Shown piece by piece: positions 8,114 through 16,612 of a DNA stretch of 64,000 nt. The stretch is from Planctomycetota bacterium. Lineage in GTDB: Bacteria; Planctomycetota; UBA1135; UBA2386. Position 1 is the stretch's first letter. Each line of letters begins with the position of its first letter. The stretch is from assembly GCA_016713175.1 (NCBI GenBank), contig JADJPQ010000004.1, positions 620,001 to 684,000 on the forward strand, read 5' to 3'. The notes under the pieces are model-generated. The model was given only the letters and a program-made list of their open reading frames with translations. It was not told where the DNA came from and did not search any database. Position numbers and translations under genes: made by a program.

Positions 8114-9667
8114 CTACTTCGGGAGTCGTGGCGCCGGCGTCGGCGCCAGCAGGGTCGCCAGGTGGCTCTGCTGCCCGGCGGTCGCCGTCGGATCGACCTC
8201 GAGCCGCCAGCGCGTTGCCTTCGGCGCGTCCGCTTCGGTTGACGGCCACCGCAGGCCGAACCAGGAAAGCGTCTCGGTGTAGTCGAGTTCGTCCGTGCCG
8301 CGCACCGCGCGATCGAAGAACGCCGTCTGGTCGGTGCCGGCGATGGCCGTCGCCAGCGCCTCGAATTCGGCATGCGTGAACCCACGTTCGCCGGAATAGC
8401 GCGCGTAGGCCTGGCGGATCAGTTCGTCGAGTCCGGCCCGACCGGCGGTCGCGGTCCGCAGCCGTGCTTCGAGCACCAGTCCCACCACCGGCCCCTTGAC
8501 GTAATAGCTGATCGTCTTGCGTGGATCGCCGCCGACGCCGGACGTCGTGCCGGTCCACACCGAACGCGAGGCGTCGGCCAGTGTCTGCATCCGGCGGCCG
8601 GGCGATCGCTGCAGCGACGCGATGTGGCCACTGACCAGGCGCAGCCAGGCCGCGGTGTCGACGACTCCCGAACGCACGAGCGCCAGATCGCCGAACCAGG
8701 TCGTCAGTCCCTCGGCGATCCACAGGCCGTCCGTGGTGGGCGGATTCTCGTAATCGAACGGGCCGAGTTCGACCGGCCGCAGCCGTTTGACGTTGAACGC
8801 GTGCGCATACTCGTGCGCGACGAACGACAGGAACGACGCGTCGTCGGGCTGTTGGCGGCGCGACACCGACAGCAGCGTCGAGTCCAGGTGTTCGAGGCCA
8901 CCGTTGGCCTGGCGGAAACCGGCGAGGAACACGTAGCGCGAAAACGGCACGGCGCCGAACGTCGCACACAGTTCGCCGGCGATCTTCTGCAGCGTTGGCG
9001 CGATGGCGTCACCCGTCCAGGTGCCGGCGTCACCGAACTGCGCCCATTCGTGCCGCGCGCCGAGCACGTCGAATGCGGTAGTGGCGATCGTGCCGAGCAC
9101 GATCGGCGAGTCGACCAGCCAGTCGTAGTCGCGCGCCACATAGTCGTTCGCCGGGTCACCCGGGTTCTCCGGCAGCCCGGTGGCGATGTTGCGCCAGCCG
9201 TCGGGCAGTTGCACGTGCACGATGTGCGGGCGCGGCGGCGCCGAGACTTCGCCGAGGAACGTGGCCGGCCCGCAGAACACCGCGAAGTCCTGGGCGATCT
9301 GGTTGCCGGTGACCGAAGCGGTGTTGCAGCGCAGGGTCCAGGCGACCGTGATCTGCGCGGCGCCGCCGGTGGCGAGATGCCAGCGGCCTGGCTGCGGCTG
9401 GGTGCATGGAATCGCCTGTTCGCCGTCCTTGGCGGTCAGCGTCAGGACGTGGCGGTGGTAATCCTCGACGCGGTAGAAGCCCGGTGACCAGCGCGGCAGG
9501 AACAGTTCGAGTGCTTCCTTGCCGGCAGTGGGGAACGTCGCGGTGACCTCCGCGAGCTTGTCGGCGGTGTCGACGATTCGCAGTCGGTAGTGCACCGGCT
9601 GCTGCGCCAGCAGCGGCAGGCACGGCGGCAGCAACGACAACAGGAGTCGGCGCGAATTCGAGCGCAT
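8114..9667 (-). CDS. M61-family aminopeptidase (glycyl aminopeptidase-like)
   Basis: 517 residues from the ATG at 9667, which precedes a signal peptide (LLLSLLPPCLPLLAQQ). The frame is open further upstream, but that stretch overlaps the divergent gene at 9702. The N-terminal beta domain (24-190) has the M61 opening YRLRIVDTADKLAEV. The catalytic domain carries the zinc site HEYAH at 285-289, with Glu319 in WIAEGLTTWFGDL, and the adjacent family motif HAFNVKRLRP. A C-terminal PDZ domain, common in M61 enzymes, is not evident; the protein ends soon after the helical bundle. Expected to cleave N-terminal residues (Gly/Ala preferred in characterised members) from exported peptides. Confidence 0.88.
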   Translation of the reverse strand: MRSNSRRLLLSLLPPCLPLLAQQPVHYRLRIVDTADKLAEVTATFPTAGKEALELFLPRWSPGFYRVEDYHRHVLTLTAKDGEQAIPCTQPQPGRWHLATGGAAQITVAWTLRCNTASVTGNQIAQDFAVFCGPATFLGEVSAPPRPHIVHVQLPDGWRNIATGLPENPGDPANDYVARDYDWLVDSPIVLGTIATTAFDVLGARHEWAQFGDAGTWTGDAIAPTLQKIAGELCATFGAVPFSRYVFLAGFRQANGGLEHLDSTLLSVSRRQQPDDASFLSFVAHEYAHAFNVKRLRPVELGPFDYENPPTTDGLWIAEGLTTWFGDLALVRSGVVDTAAWLRLVSGHIASLQRSPGRRMQTLADASRSVWTGTTSGVGGDPRKTISYYVKGPVVGLVLEARLRTATAGRAGLDELIRQAYARYSGERGFTHAEFEALATAIAGTDQTAFFDRAVRGTDELDYTETLSWFGLRWPSTEADAPKATRWRLEVDPTATAGQQSHLATLLAPTPAPRLPK

Positions 9668-9701
9668 GCGGGCAGCGTAGGGATCGGCTAGACTCCCGCC
9701 C

Positions 9702-10784
9702 ATGCGGCTCCGGCAGTTCTGCGTGTTGCTGATGCTGGCGTCGGGCGCCGTCGCCCAGCAGCGGATCTCGCTGCGCGGCAACCAGGCGCCGCGCAACGAA
9801 CTCGAACGGCAGATCGTCCGTCTCGAACTCCCCGACCAACGGGCCGCCGCGATGCAGGAACTGTGGCAGACCGGCGAGCCAGCGGTGCCACTGTTGATCG
9901 CCGCGATCGAACGGCATGGGCCGGCGGCGCTGCCGGCGATGCAGGTTCTGGCGCTGCTCGGACACCCGGCGAAGTCGGCGCTGCCGGCGCTGCGCAAGAT
10001 CGCGGCCGCCGGCGAGCTTGGCCTGCGCGGACCGGCGGCGTTCACGATCGCGCAGATCGGCGAGCGCGAGTCGGTGCTGGTGCCCGCCTACATGAGGGAC
10101 CAGATCGTCGAGATCGACGTCGATGGCAAGGAGCTGCGAACCTTGACAGTGGAGAGTCCGTGGTGCGTCGTGCCGCTGGCGGACGAACATGTGCTCGTTG
10201 CCAGCTACAGCCAGGCCAAGGTGATCGAACTCGACGGCAAGGGCGCGGAAGTGCGTTCGTTCGCCGTGCCCGACAACCCGGCGGCGGTGGTGCGACTGCT
10301 GACCGGCGAGACGATCGTCGCGTGCTTTGGCGGCAACGCGATCGTCGCGCTGGATGCGGATGGCAAGGAGCTGTGGCGCATCGGCGAGATCCAGGCGATG
10401 GATGTGCGGGTCCGCTGCAACGGCAATGTGCTGGCGTGCCTGCGCAACAAGAACGCGGTCGTCGAGTACGATCGGGACGGCAAGGTCGTGCGGACCATCG
10501 ACGTTGGCGCCAACCCGATGGCGGCGCGTGAACTGCCGAGCGGCAACCTGCTGGTCGCGTTCGATGACGGCAAGAAGGTCGTCGAGTTCGACATGGCCGG
10601 CAAGGCGGTGCGCGAATGGGCCACCGAACATGGTCCCTGTGGTGCGGCTCTGTGGACCAACGGCGGCGAACTGATGGTCACGGACGATCGCGGAGTCGCT
10701 CGCTGTCGGCCTGATGGCTCCGCGATCTGGCGCGCCGACCTCGGCCACACCGGCCATCCGTTCGTCCGGCTCGGCGATCGCTGA
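9702..10784 (+). CDS. Exported HEAT-repeat / six-bladed propeller-like protein
   Basis: 360 residues with a signal peptide (MRLRQFCVLLMLASGAVAQ). Residues 30-125 are helical with HEAT-like repeats (EPAVPLLIAAIE, PAALPAMQVLALLG, KSALPALRKIAA). Residues 130-355 are a beta-propeller made of near-regular 40-residue blades with a repeating D-x-DGKE-L motif: EIDVDGKELRTL, ELDGKGAEVRSF, ALDADGKELWRI, EYDRDGKVVRTI, EFDMAGKAVREW. This resembles PQQ/NHL-type propellers of planctomycete secreted proteins. It starts 34 bp from the divergent M61 gene, so they may share a promoter. No catalytic site is visible; a binding or scaffold role is inferred. Confidence 0.8.
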   Translation: MRLRQFCVLLMLASGAVAQQRISLRGNQAPRNELERQIVRLELPDQRAAAMQELWQTGEPAVPLLIAAIERHGPAALPAMQVLALLGHPAKSALPALRKIAAAGELGLRGPAAFTIAQIGERESVLVPAYMRDQIVEIDVDGKELRTLTVESPWCVVPLADEHVLVASYSQAKVIELDGKGAEVRSFAVPDNPAAVVRLLTGETIVACFGGNAIVALDADGKELWRIGEIQAMDVRVRCNGNVLACLRNKNAVVEYDRDGKVVRTIDVGANPMAARELPSGNLLVAFDDGKKVVEFDMAGKAVREWATEHGPCGAALWTNGGELMVTDDRGVARCRPDGSAIWRADLGHTGHPFVRLGDR

Positions 10785-10790
10785 TCGCGG

Positions 10791-11477
10791 TCAGTCGACG
10801 TCGACGACCAGGTGATTGGCGAGCGCCAGTTCGCCGCGGGAGCCGATCACGAGGCCCTGCATCTGCAGGCGATCGAACATCGCCACTGCAGAGCCCCGAG
10901 CGAGCAGCAGTTCCAGTTCGGCGTCGCGATCGAGTTGCGCCAGGGTCATCTGCAAGCAGCCCGGCAACGTCACGGGTTCAGCCGTGAACACACCGGTGCC
11001 GTCGTTGCGGAGCGTCCGAGTCGTCGATCGATCGCCGCAGACGATGTCGATGTCGGCGTCGACATCCAGATCGCCCGACCGCCACCAACGGCAGCAGCAG
11101 CAGCACCGGCAATGCCGACGACGTGATGTTGGTGAACACCAGGCCGCCGTTGTTGCGCCAGAGGGTTGGCGGCCCCGACCCGAAGAGTAGCAGGTCGCCG
11201 TTCCCATCACCGTTCGATGTCGGCGGCCAGGACGCCGTCCGCCCATGAAACCGTGGTCTGCGAGCCGGCGGACTGGAAAGTGCCGGTCCCGTCGTTGGTC
11301 CAGAACGACATTCCGCTCGAATTCTGTCTGACGAAGTCGTTGTCGGGCGAGCCTGACGGCACCGCGATCTGCCGAATCGAGACCGGCCACTGGGCCATCC
11401 GTTCGTACGGGTTGGTTGCCGAGTCGGTCAAGTCGATCGCTACAGCGACAGGATTGGCGAGCGCCAGCGCGCCGCGG
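10791..11477 (-). pseudogene. Decayed duplicate of the VCBS/FG-GAP gene 3' region
   Basis: The segment is recognisably homologous to the 3' part of the intact VCBS gene next to it, but is broken in several places. Reading leftward: a copy of the extreme C terminus (ALALANPVAVAID) whose TGA is bypassed by one inserted T; a block with FWTNDGTGTFQSAG; a stop; the homologous text (GDLLLFGSGPPTLWRN) in another frame; then a third frame with NDGTGVF, TLAQLDRDAELELLLARG. From there an in-frame deletion jumps to the C terminus again (ELALANHLVVDVD). So three C-terminal ends lie in tandem between 10791 and about 11530. It is downstream of the parent gene on the same strand and is not expected to yield a working protein. 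Confidence 0.75.
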
Positions 11478-13814
11478 TCAGTCGATCGCGAGCGCAATGT
11501 GATTGGCAAGTGCCAGCCGGCCGACTGAGTCGATGACAACGCCCTGGATCTGCAACCGGAGGCCAGACAGTGCCTGATCGTTCGGGATCGGCAGGCTGCT
11601 CGTTGCGGTCTGGCCGAAGGCCGACACCATCGCTGCCAATGGCACGGAGCCAGCCGGTTCGGGCAGGAACCGGCCATCGACCCATGGCCGTCCGCGCGAG
11701 CTGCGAACCAGGCCGAGCGTGGGGACTGCGATCACCGCGCCGCTGCCGTAGCCGGGCTCCCCGACAAAGCTCAGAGCGAGTCTGCCGCCGAGAATTGGCA
11801 TCGTCGTCACTTCCAGTTGTCGATGCCGGTTGATCCAGACGTGCCTGCCGTCGAGGATCTCGGGATCGCCATCGCCATCGATGTCCGCTGCCGCCAAGCA
11901 CGCGGTTGGCAGCGGTCCTCGCTCCGCCGTGGCGTCCCGGAAGGTACCGGTGCCGTTGTTGAGGAACAGCGACACTGCCGAGCTCGTGAGGAGCAGATCG
12001 AGTGCACCGTCGCCATCGAAGTCGCGGCAAATCAGCGAGCGAACATCGAATCGCGGGGGTGGGAGGCGCGTGCTGAGATCTGTCCAATTGTTGCCAACAC
12101 GATCATACAAAGCCACGGTGCTGCCCCGCGCCAGCAGCAGCTCCACTTCGACATCGCGGTCAAGTTGCGCGAGGGTTGGCTGGAAGGAGCCGGGCAGCAC
12201 CTGGGGCTCCGCCGCAAACACTCCGTAACCGTCATTGAGGAACGTTCTGGAGACCGTCCCGTCGCCAAACACGAAATCGACATCGGAGTCGCCGTCGAGG
12301 TCGCCTGCCGCCGCGATGGGCAGCGTCAGTTGCGGCGTGGGAAACGCGGTCGCGGTGATGTTGGTGAATGTCAGGTTCCCGTCGTTGCGCAACAGGGTTG
12401 GCAAGCCTGAGCCAAACAGCAAAAGGTCGGTGTCGTAGTCGGCATCGACGTCTGTGCCCAAGGCTGTGTTGGCCGGCTGGGTCGCTGGCAAGGTGCGGGC
12501 AAACTGATACATGCCGGTTCCGTCGTTGGCCCAGAGCCCCCAGTTGCCCCAGTAGTCGGGGGCGGCGAGATCGACATCGCCGTCTTGGTCGAGGTCGATG
12601 TAGACGCCGTTCTGGTATCCGGCGTACCTCAGGTCGATACGGCGAGTCCCGCCCTCCTGGGTGAAGCGTAGACCCCTGGCTAGTGGGTCCAGATCGCCAT
12701 CGCCGTCGACATCGACGGCGCCGACCGCGTTGCAGGGGATCAGGGGCACGAAGCTGATGCCTCCGTCATTGCGTACCAAAGCCCCCTCGTCCACCCAGTC
12801 GTCATGACGGTCGCCGTCGAGATCGCAACGCATGACCCCTTCGACGGCAACCCCGCGTGCATACGCGAAAACACCTCCGCTCTGTCGCAACACATTGGCG
12901 CCGATCAGCAGATCCAGGTCGCCGTCCCCGTCATCGTCGAACGCCAAAGGTGCACCAGGGGCGTACGGCATCGGCGAGAGCAGGGAGCTGGCATCGATGA
13001 AACGACCGGTGCCGTCGTTGCGCAGCCACCAGGCTCTGTCGGTCAGCGCCGCGTAGCTGCCGAACAAGTCCACGTCGCCGTCGTTGTCGATGTCGGCGAC
13101 TGCCAGGTCGCCGATGACGGCAGGTGCAGCCGTCAGTCGCAGGACGGTTTCGTCCACCAATCCGGTCGACTGGTTACGCCACAACAGCATGCCGCCCTGG
13201 CGATCGCGCCCGATCAGGTCGCTGCGCCCGTCCCGGTCGACATCGGCGACCCGGACCTTGGTCGGGAACCGGCCCGATGGCACTGGGCCGCCCCAAGAGG
13301 CAAATGTACCCTGACCATTGTTGGCCAACACACCAGCTCGCGAGGTGCTTGACCCGAACACGTCCAGGTCGCCGTCCGCGTCGACGTCCAGGAAGCAATA
13401 CGTCGTCGGTCGCCCCGGGTCGATCGCGGGCAGCTCGACGCCGGTCGGGTCCAGTCGCGAACCCACGTCACGGAACAACAGCGGTGCGTTCGTCGCCGAG
13501 GCGACCAGCAGGTCCTCGTCGCCATCGAGGTCGACGTCGCCGACGACGGCCCGCCGATCCAGCGGAGCTGCAACCGCAGGCGTGGCCCGTTGCCGGAAGA
13601 GGCGAAACCGAGCGGGGCCGAAACGCAACCAGGTGTCCATCGCCGAGTCGTCCGTGAAAGTGACGGCGTCGTCCAGGCCATCGCCGTTGACGTCGAGCAT
13701 CGCCAGCAGGCCGTTCTGCGAATGGATCCAAGGAACATCGTCGCCGACGAACTGTTGCGCGGTGAGCGGCAGCACGACGAGAGCTGAACTGACGACAGCA
13801 AGGAGCGTTGGCAT
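11478..13814 (-). CDS. Secreted VCBS/FG-GAP repeat protein
   Basis: 778 residues from the ATG at 13814, which begins a signal peptide (LLAVVSSALVVLPLTAQQ). The body is about a dozen FG-GAP/VCBS repeats, each with a Ca2+-binding-like D-x-[DN]-x-DG-x-x-D loop: DVNGDGLDD, DVDLDGDED, DVDADGDLD, DIDNDGDVD, DLDGDSDVD and others, spaced some 40-60 residues. This implies one or two Ca2+-stabilised beta-propellers, probably surface-exposed and adhesive. The last 100 residues match the C-terminal domain shared by other exported proteins here (IPNDQALSGLRLQIQ, LALANHIALAID). Three damaged repeats of its 3' end follow downstream. Binding partner unknown. Confidence 0.85.
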   Translation of the reverse strand: MPTLLAVVSSALVVLPLTAQQFVGDDVPWIHSQNGLLAMLDVNGDGLDDAVTFTDDSAMDTWLRFGPARFRLFRQRATPAVAAPLDRRAVVGDVDLDGDEDLLVASATNAPLLFRDVGSRLDPTGVELPAIDPGRPTTYCFLDVDADGDLDVFGSSTSRAGVLANNGQGTFASWGGPVPSGRFPTKVRVADVDRDGRSDLIGRDRQGGMLLWRNQSTGLVDETVLRLTAAPAVIGDLAVADIDNDGDVDLFGSYAALTDRAWWLRNDGTGRFIDASSLLSPMPYAPGAPLAFDDDGDGDLDLLIGANVLRQSGGVFAYARGVAVEGVMRCDLDGDRHDDWVDEGALVRNDGGISFVPLIPCNAVGAVDVDGDGDLDPLARGLRFTQEGGTRRIDLRYAGYQNGVYIDLDQDGDVDLAAPDYWGNWGLWANDGTGMYQFARTLPATQPANTALGTDVDADYDTDLLLFGSGLPTLLRNDGNLTFTNITATAFPTPQLTLPIAAAGDLDGDSDVDFVFGDGTVSRTFLNDGYGVFAAEPQVLPGSFQPTLAQLDRDVEVELLLARGSTVALYDRVGNNWTDLSTRLPPPRFDVRSLICRDFDGDGALDLLLTSSAVSLFLNNGTGTFRDATAERGPLPTACLAAADIDGDGDPEILDGRHVWINRHRQLEVTTMPILGGRLALSFVGEPGYGSGAVIAVPTLGLVRSSRGRPWVDGRFLPEPAGSVPLAAMVSAFGQTATSSLPIPNDQALSGLRLQIQGVVIDSVGRLALANHIALAID

Positions 13815-13917
13815 TGGGGGTTGGTATGGCTGCGCCGGCGAGATCAACTGGGCCAGGCGCTGTCCGGTGCGGTAGCAATGGTATCCTCAATACCCCTTCC
13901 CAACCCAGACCCCTCGC

Positions 13918-14817
13918 ATGGCAGTACCCGCCCGCACCAGCTGGAAAGGCTTCCTGAAACTGAGCCTGATCTCCGTTCCGGTCAAGGCGTTCACCGCCAA
14001 CGACACCAGCGGCGAGATCCATCTGAACCAGCTGCACAAGGGCTGCAACAGCCGGATCAAGTACCAGAAGGTCTGCCCGGCGCACGGCGAACTCAGCGCC
14101 GAGAACATCGTCTCCGGCTACGAACACCAGAAGGACCAATACGTCGTCATCGACCCCGACGAGGTCGACAAGCTGCGCACCAAGTCCGATCGCGCGGTCA
14201 GCATCGACGGCTTCATCCCGGCCGACGCGATCGACGAGATGTACTTCGCCGGCAAGACCTGGTATCTGCTGCCCGACGGCATCGCCGGCGAACGGCCGTA
14301 TGCGTTGCTGCAGCAGGGCATGCTCGACAACCAGGTCTGCGCGATCGCGCAGGTGGTCATGAGCGGCAAGGAACAGCTGGTGCTGGTGCGGCCGCACGGC
14401 CGGATGCTGGTGATGACCGGGCTGTACTACAAGAAGCGCGTTCGTGCCGCCGACGACTTCGAGAGCGAGGTCGCGGAGATCGCGCTGAAGCCGGAGGAGA
14501 AGGCGCTGACCAACACGCTGATCGGCGCCACCAAGATCGGCCAGTTCGACCTCGGCAAGTACCAGGACACCTATGTCGACAAGCTCGGCCAGTTGATCCG
14601 GCTGAAGGTCGAGGGCAAGGAGGTCGTGCAGGCGCAGGATCACGAGGAACCGAAGATCCTGAACCTGATGGATGCGCTGAAGAAGAGCGTCGCCGAAGCG
14701 CAGGCGCGGGCGGCGGGATTGCCGGCGCAGCCGGCGGTCGAGGCCGTTGCCGAGGAGCCGAAGATGGCTCCCTCCGCCGGGTCGAAGAAGGGGCCGCGCA
14801 AGGTCGAAGGCGGCTGA
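13918..14817 (+). CDS. ku: Ku protein, non-homologous end joining
   Basis: 299 residues. Bacterial Ku forms a homodimeric ring that threads onto DNA double-strand ends and recruits LigD. The family signature is clear: WKGFLKLSLISVPVKAF at the start, NQLHKGCNSRIKYQKVCP, YVVIDPDEVDKL, FIPADAIDEMYF, the core GKEQLVLVRPHGRMLVMTGLYY, and the DLGKYQDTYVDKL helix near 215. The variable C-terminal tail (240-299) is Ala/Glu/Lys-rich and ends in a basic patch. It heads an operon: the ligase gene starts 18 bp downstream. This suggests a cell capable of template-free break repair in stationary or desiccated states. The ATG choice is unambiguous because the conserved opening is at residue 9. Confidence 0.97.
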   Translation: MAVPARTSWKGFLKLSLISVPVKAFTANDTSGEIHLNQLHKGCNSRIKYQKVCPAHGELSAENIVSGYEHQKDQYVVIDPDEVDKLRTKSDRAVSIDGFIPADAIDEMYFAGKTWYLLPDGIAGERPYALLQQGMLDNQVCAIAQVVMSGKEQLVLVRPHGRMLVMTGLYYKKRVRAADDFESEVAEIALKPEEKALTNTLIGATKIGQFDLGKYQDTYVDKLGQLIRLKVEGKEVVQAQDHEEPKILNLMDALKKSVAEAQARAAGLPAQPAVEAVAEEPKMAPSAGSKKGPRKVEGG

Positions 14818-14835
14818 ACGGATCGCTGAGCCGGC

Positions 14836-15738
14836 ATGTCGCTGCCCGAACACATCGCGCCGATGCTGTGCAGGATCGGCGAACCGTTCGACGGCGATGC
14901 GTACTGGTTCGAGTTGAAGTGGGACGGCGTCCGGGCGATCAGCTATGTGGACGAACGCGGGCTGCGGCTGCACGGCCGGCGGCGGCGCGATCTGGCCACG
15001 CGCTACCCCGAATTGCAGTTCCTGGCCTCGCTGCCCAACGACACGATCGTCGACGGTGAACTGGTGGTGCTGCAGCCCGATGGGCGGCCCGACTTCCCAG
15101 CGATCCTGCGGCGCGAGAACACCCCGGCCGAACGCGCGGCGGCGGCGGCGAAGAGCCACCCGGTGGTCTATGTCGCGTTCGATCTCTTGTGGGCCGCCGG
15201 CACGCGGCTGCTCGACGAACCGCTGTCCGTTCGCCAACAGGCGCTGCGGACGATCGTCGACGGCATCGGCCATCCGCGGCTCCTGCGCAGCGATGGTGTG
15301 CGCGGCCAGGGACTCGATCTGTTTGCCGCCGTGCGCCAGCGCGGCCTCGAGGGCATCGTCGCCAAGCGGCTCGACTCGCGGTATCGACCCGGCGAGCGCA
15401 CCGACGCCTGGCAGAAGATCAAGCCGACGCAGGTCGTGCAGTGCCTGGTGCTCGGCTACGAGCCCGACGGTGAACGCGATTTCAAGTCCCTGATCATCGC
15501 CACCGACTTCGATGGGGTGCTTGCCTGTGTCGGCCGGGTCGGCAGCGGGTTCACGGTCGCCAGCAAGAACGACGCCTGGGAGCGGCTGCAGAACCTGCGC
15601 TGCGACGCGCCGCTGATCGAGGCCGGCATGACGGGGCAATGGGTGCGGCCGGGTCTGTATTGTTCGGTCTCCTATCTGGAGCGCATGGCGAGCGGTTCGC
15701 TGCGCGCGCCGGTGTTCCTGGGATGGATCGATGGTTGA
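14836..15738 (+). CDS. ligD: ATP-dependent DNA ligase, LigD-type ligase domain only
   Basis: 300 residues comprising only the ligase module of LigD. The adenylated lysine is Lys28 in motif I (ELKWDGVR). Later motifs include RRRRDLATRYPE (III-like), IVDGELVVL (IIIa/IV region), GLEGIVAKRLDSRY (IV) and WQKIKP (V). The C-terminal OB fold begins near CLVLGYEP and closes with RAPVFLGW. The primase-polymerase and phosphoesterase modules fused in many LigD proteins are absent and not encoded nearby, so gap filling must come from elsewhere. It lies 18 bp after ku and overlaps the next gene by 8 bp, arguing for co-translation with both. Confidence 0.95.
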   Translation: MSLPEHIAPMLCRIGEPFDGDAYWFELKWDGVRAISYVDERGLRLHGRRRRDLATRYPELQFLASLPNDTIVDGELVVLQPDGRPDFPAILRRENTPAERAAAAAKSHPVVYVAFDLLWAAGTRLLDEPLSVRQQALRTIVDGIGHPRLLRSDGVRGQGLDLFAAVRQRGLEGIVAKRLDSRYRPGERTDAWQKIKPTQVVQCLVLGYEPDGERDFKSLIIATDFDGVLACVGRVGSGFTVASKNDAWERLQNLRCDAPLIEAGMTGQWVRPGLYCSVSYLERMASGSLRAPVFLGWIDG

Positions 15739-16594
15739 GCCGCCTGCCGACGCCGGACGGACGTTCACGCTGCCGCAGCTCGCTGAGCTGTGCGGCGTGC
15801 CGCCGGCCGTGGTGCGGTCGTGGGTCGAACGCGAACTGCTGGTGCCGAGTCGTCGCGGCAAGGCGCCGCTGTTTCCGTTCGCGCAGGTGGCGGCGGCGAG
15901 GACGTTGACGCAGTTGCGGGCGGCGGGGTGGACGGCGGCGCGGATCGCGCGTTCGCTGCAGCGGGCGCGGACGGTCGTGCGCGATCGCGACGCGGCGTTG
16001 TCGGGACTGTTGGCGTCGATCGATCAGGAACGGCTGTGCGTGCGGACGCCCGATGGTCGGCTGGTGGAGCCGGGCGGGCAGTTGCTGTTCGACTTCGGAG
16101 CGCCGGTGGGGGCGACGATGCACGATCTGCGCTCGGCGGCCGATTGGTTCCAGATCGGTGTCGATGCCGAGGCGCACGGTCGGCTCGACGACGCGGTGGC
16201 GGCGTATCAGCGTTCCGCCAGCGACGACGCCGAGGTCGCGTTCAATCTCGGCAACTGTCTGTGGCGGTTGCAGCAGAAGCCCGAGGCGCTGGCGGCATTC
16301 GAACGCGCGGTGGCGCTGGCGGCCGACTATGCGGAGGCCTGGAACAACCTCGGGATCGCGCGGCGCGCGCTCGGGGATCTGGCGGGCGCGGTGGTCGCCT
16401 GTTCGCGGGCGTTGGCGCTGGTGCCGTACTATGCCGATGCGCACTTCAATCTGGCGGATGCGCTGGCGGCGAGCGGCGATCGCGAGGGGGCGCAGCGGCA
16501 CTGGCGGGCGTATCTGTCGTACGATCCGAACTCGCGCTGGGCGGACCAGGTGCGGCGGCGTCTGCAGGAAGGCGGCGACTCCGGTCCGGGCTGA
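15731..16594 (+). CDS. MerR-like HTH protein with TPR domain, in the NHEJ operon
   Basis: 287 residues. Residues 12-75 form a MerR-type winged helix (FTLPQLAELCGVPPAVVRSW, then an FPFAQVAAARTL second helix pair). Residues about 80-130 link. Residues 135-260 contain three TPR units (ADWFQIGVDAEAHGRLDDA, AEVAFNLGNCLWRLQQKPEALAAFERA, AEAWNNLGIARRALGDLAGA, ADAHFNLADALAASGD). Its start overlaps the ligase stop by 8 bp, so it is translationally coupled to DNA-end repair. It could regulate the operon or bind Ku or ligase through the TPRs; the sequence does not decide. No metal-binding Cys cluster typical of MerR sensors is present, suggesting a protein-protein rather than metal signal. Confidence 0.82.
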   Translation: MVEPPADAGRTFTLPQLAELCGVPPAVVRSWVERELLVPSRRGKAPLFPFAQVAAARTLTQLRAAGWTAARIARSLQRARTVVRDRDAALSGLLASIDQERLCVRTPDGRLVEPGGQLLFDFGAPVGATMHDLRSAADWFQIGVDAEAHGRLDDAVAAYQRSASDDAEVAFNLGNCLWRLQQKPEALAAFERAVALAADYAEAWNNLGIARRALGDLAGAVVACSRALALVPYYADAHFNLADALAASGDREGAQRHWRAYLSYDPNSRWADQVRRRLQEGGDSGPG

Positions 16595-16612
16595 TCGCAG
16601 CGGCGTTGCCGT

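Noticed and set aside
13468..15861. A 797-codon minus-strand frame across ku and ligD
   Set aside because: It is a shadow of two well-recognised repair genes.
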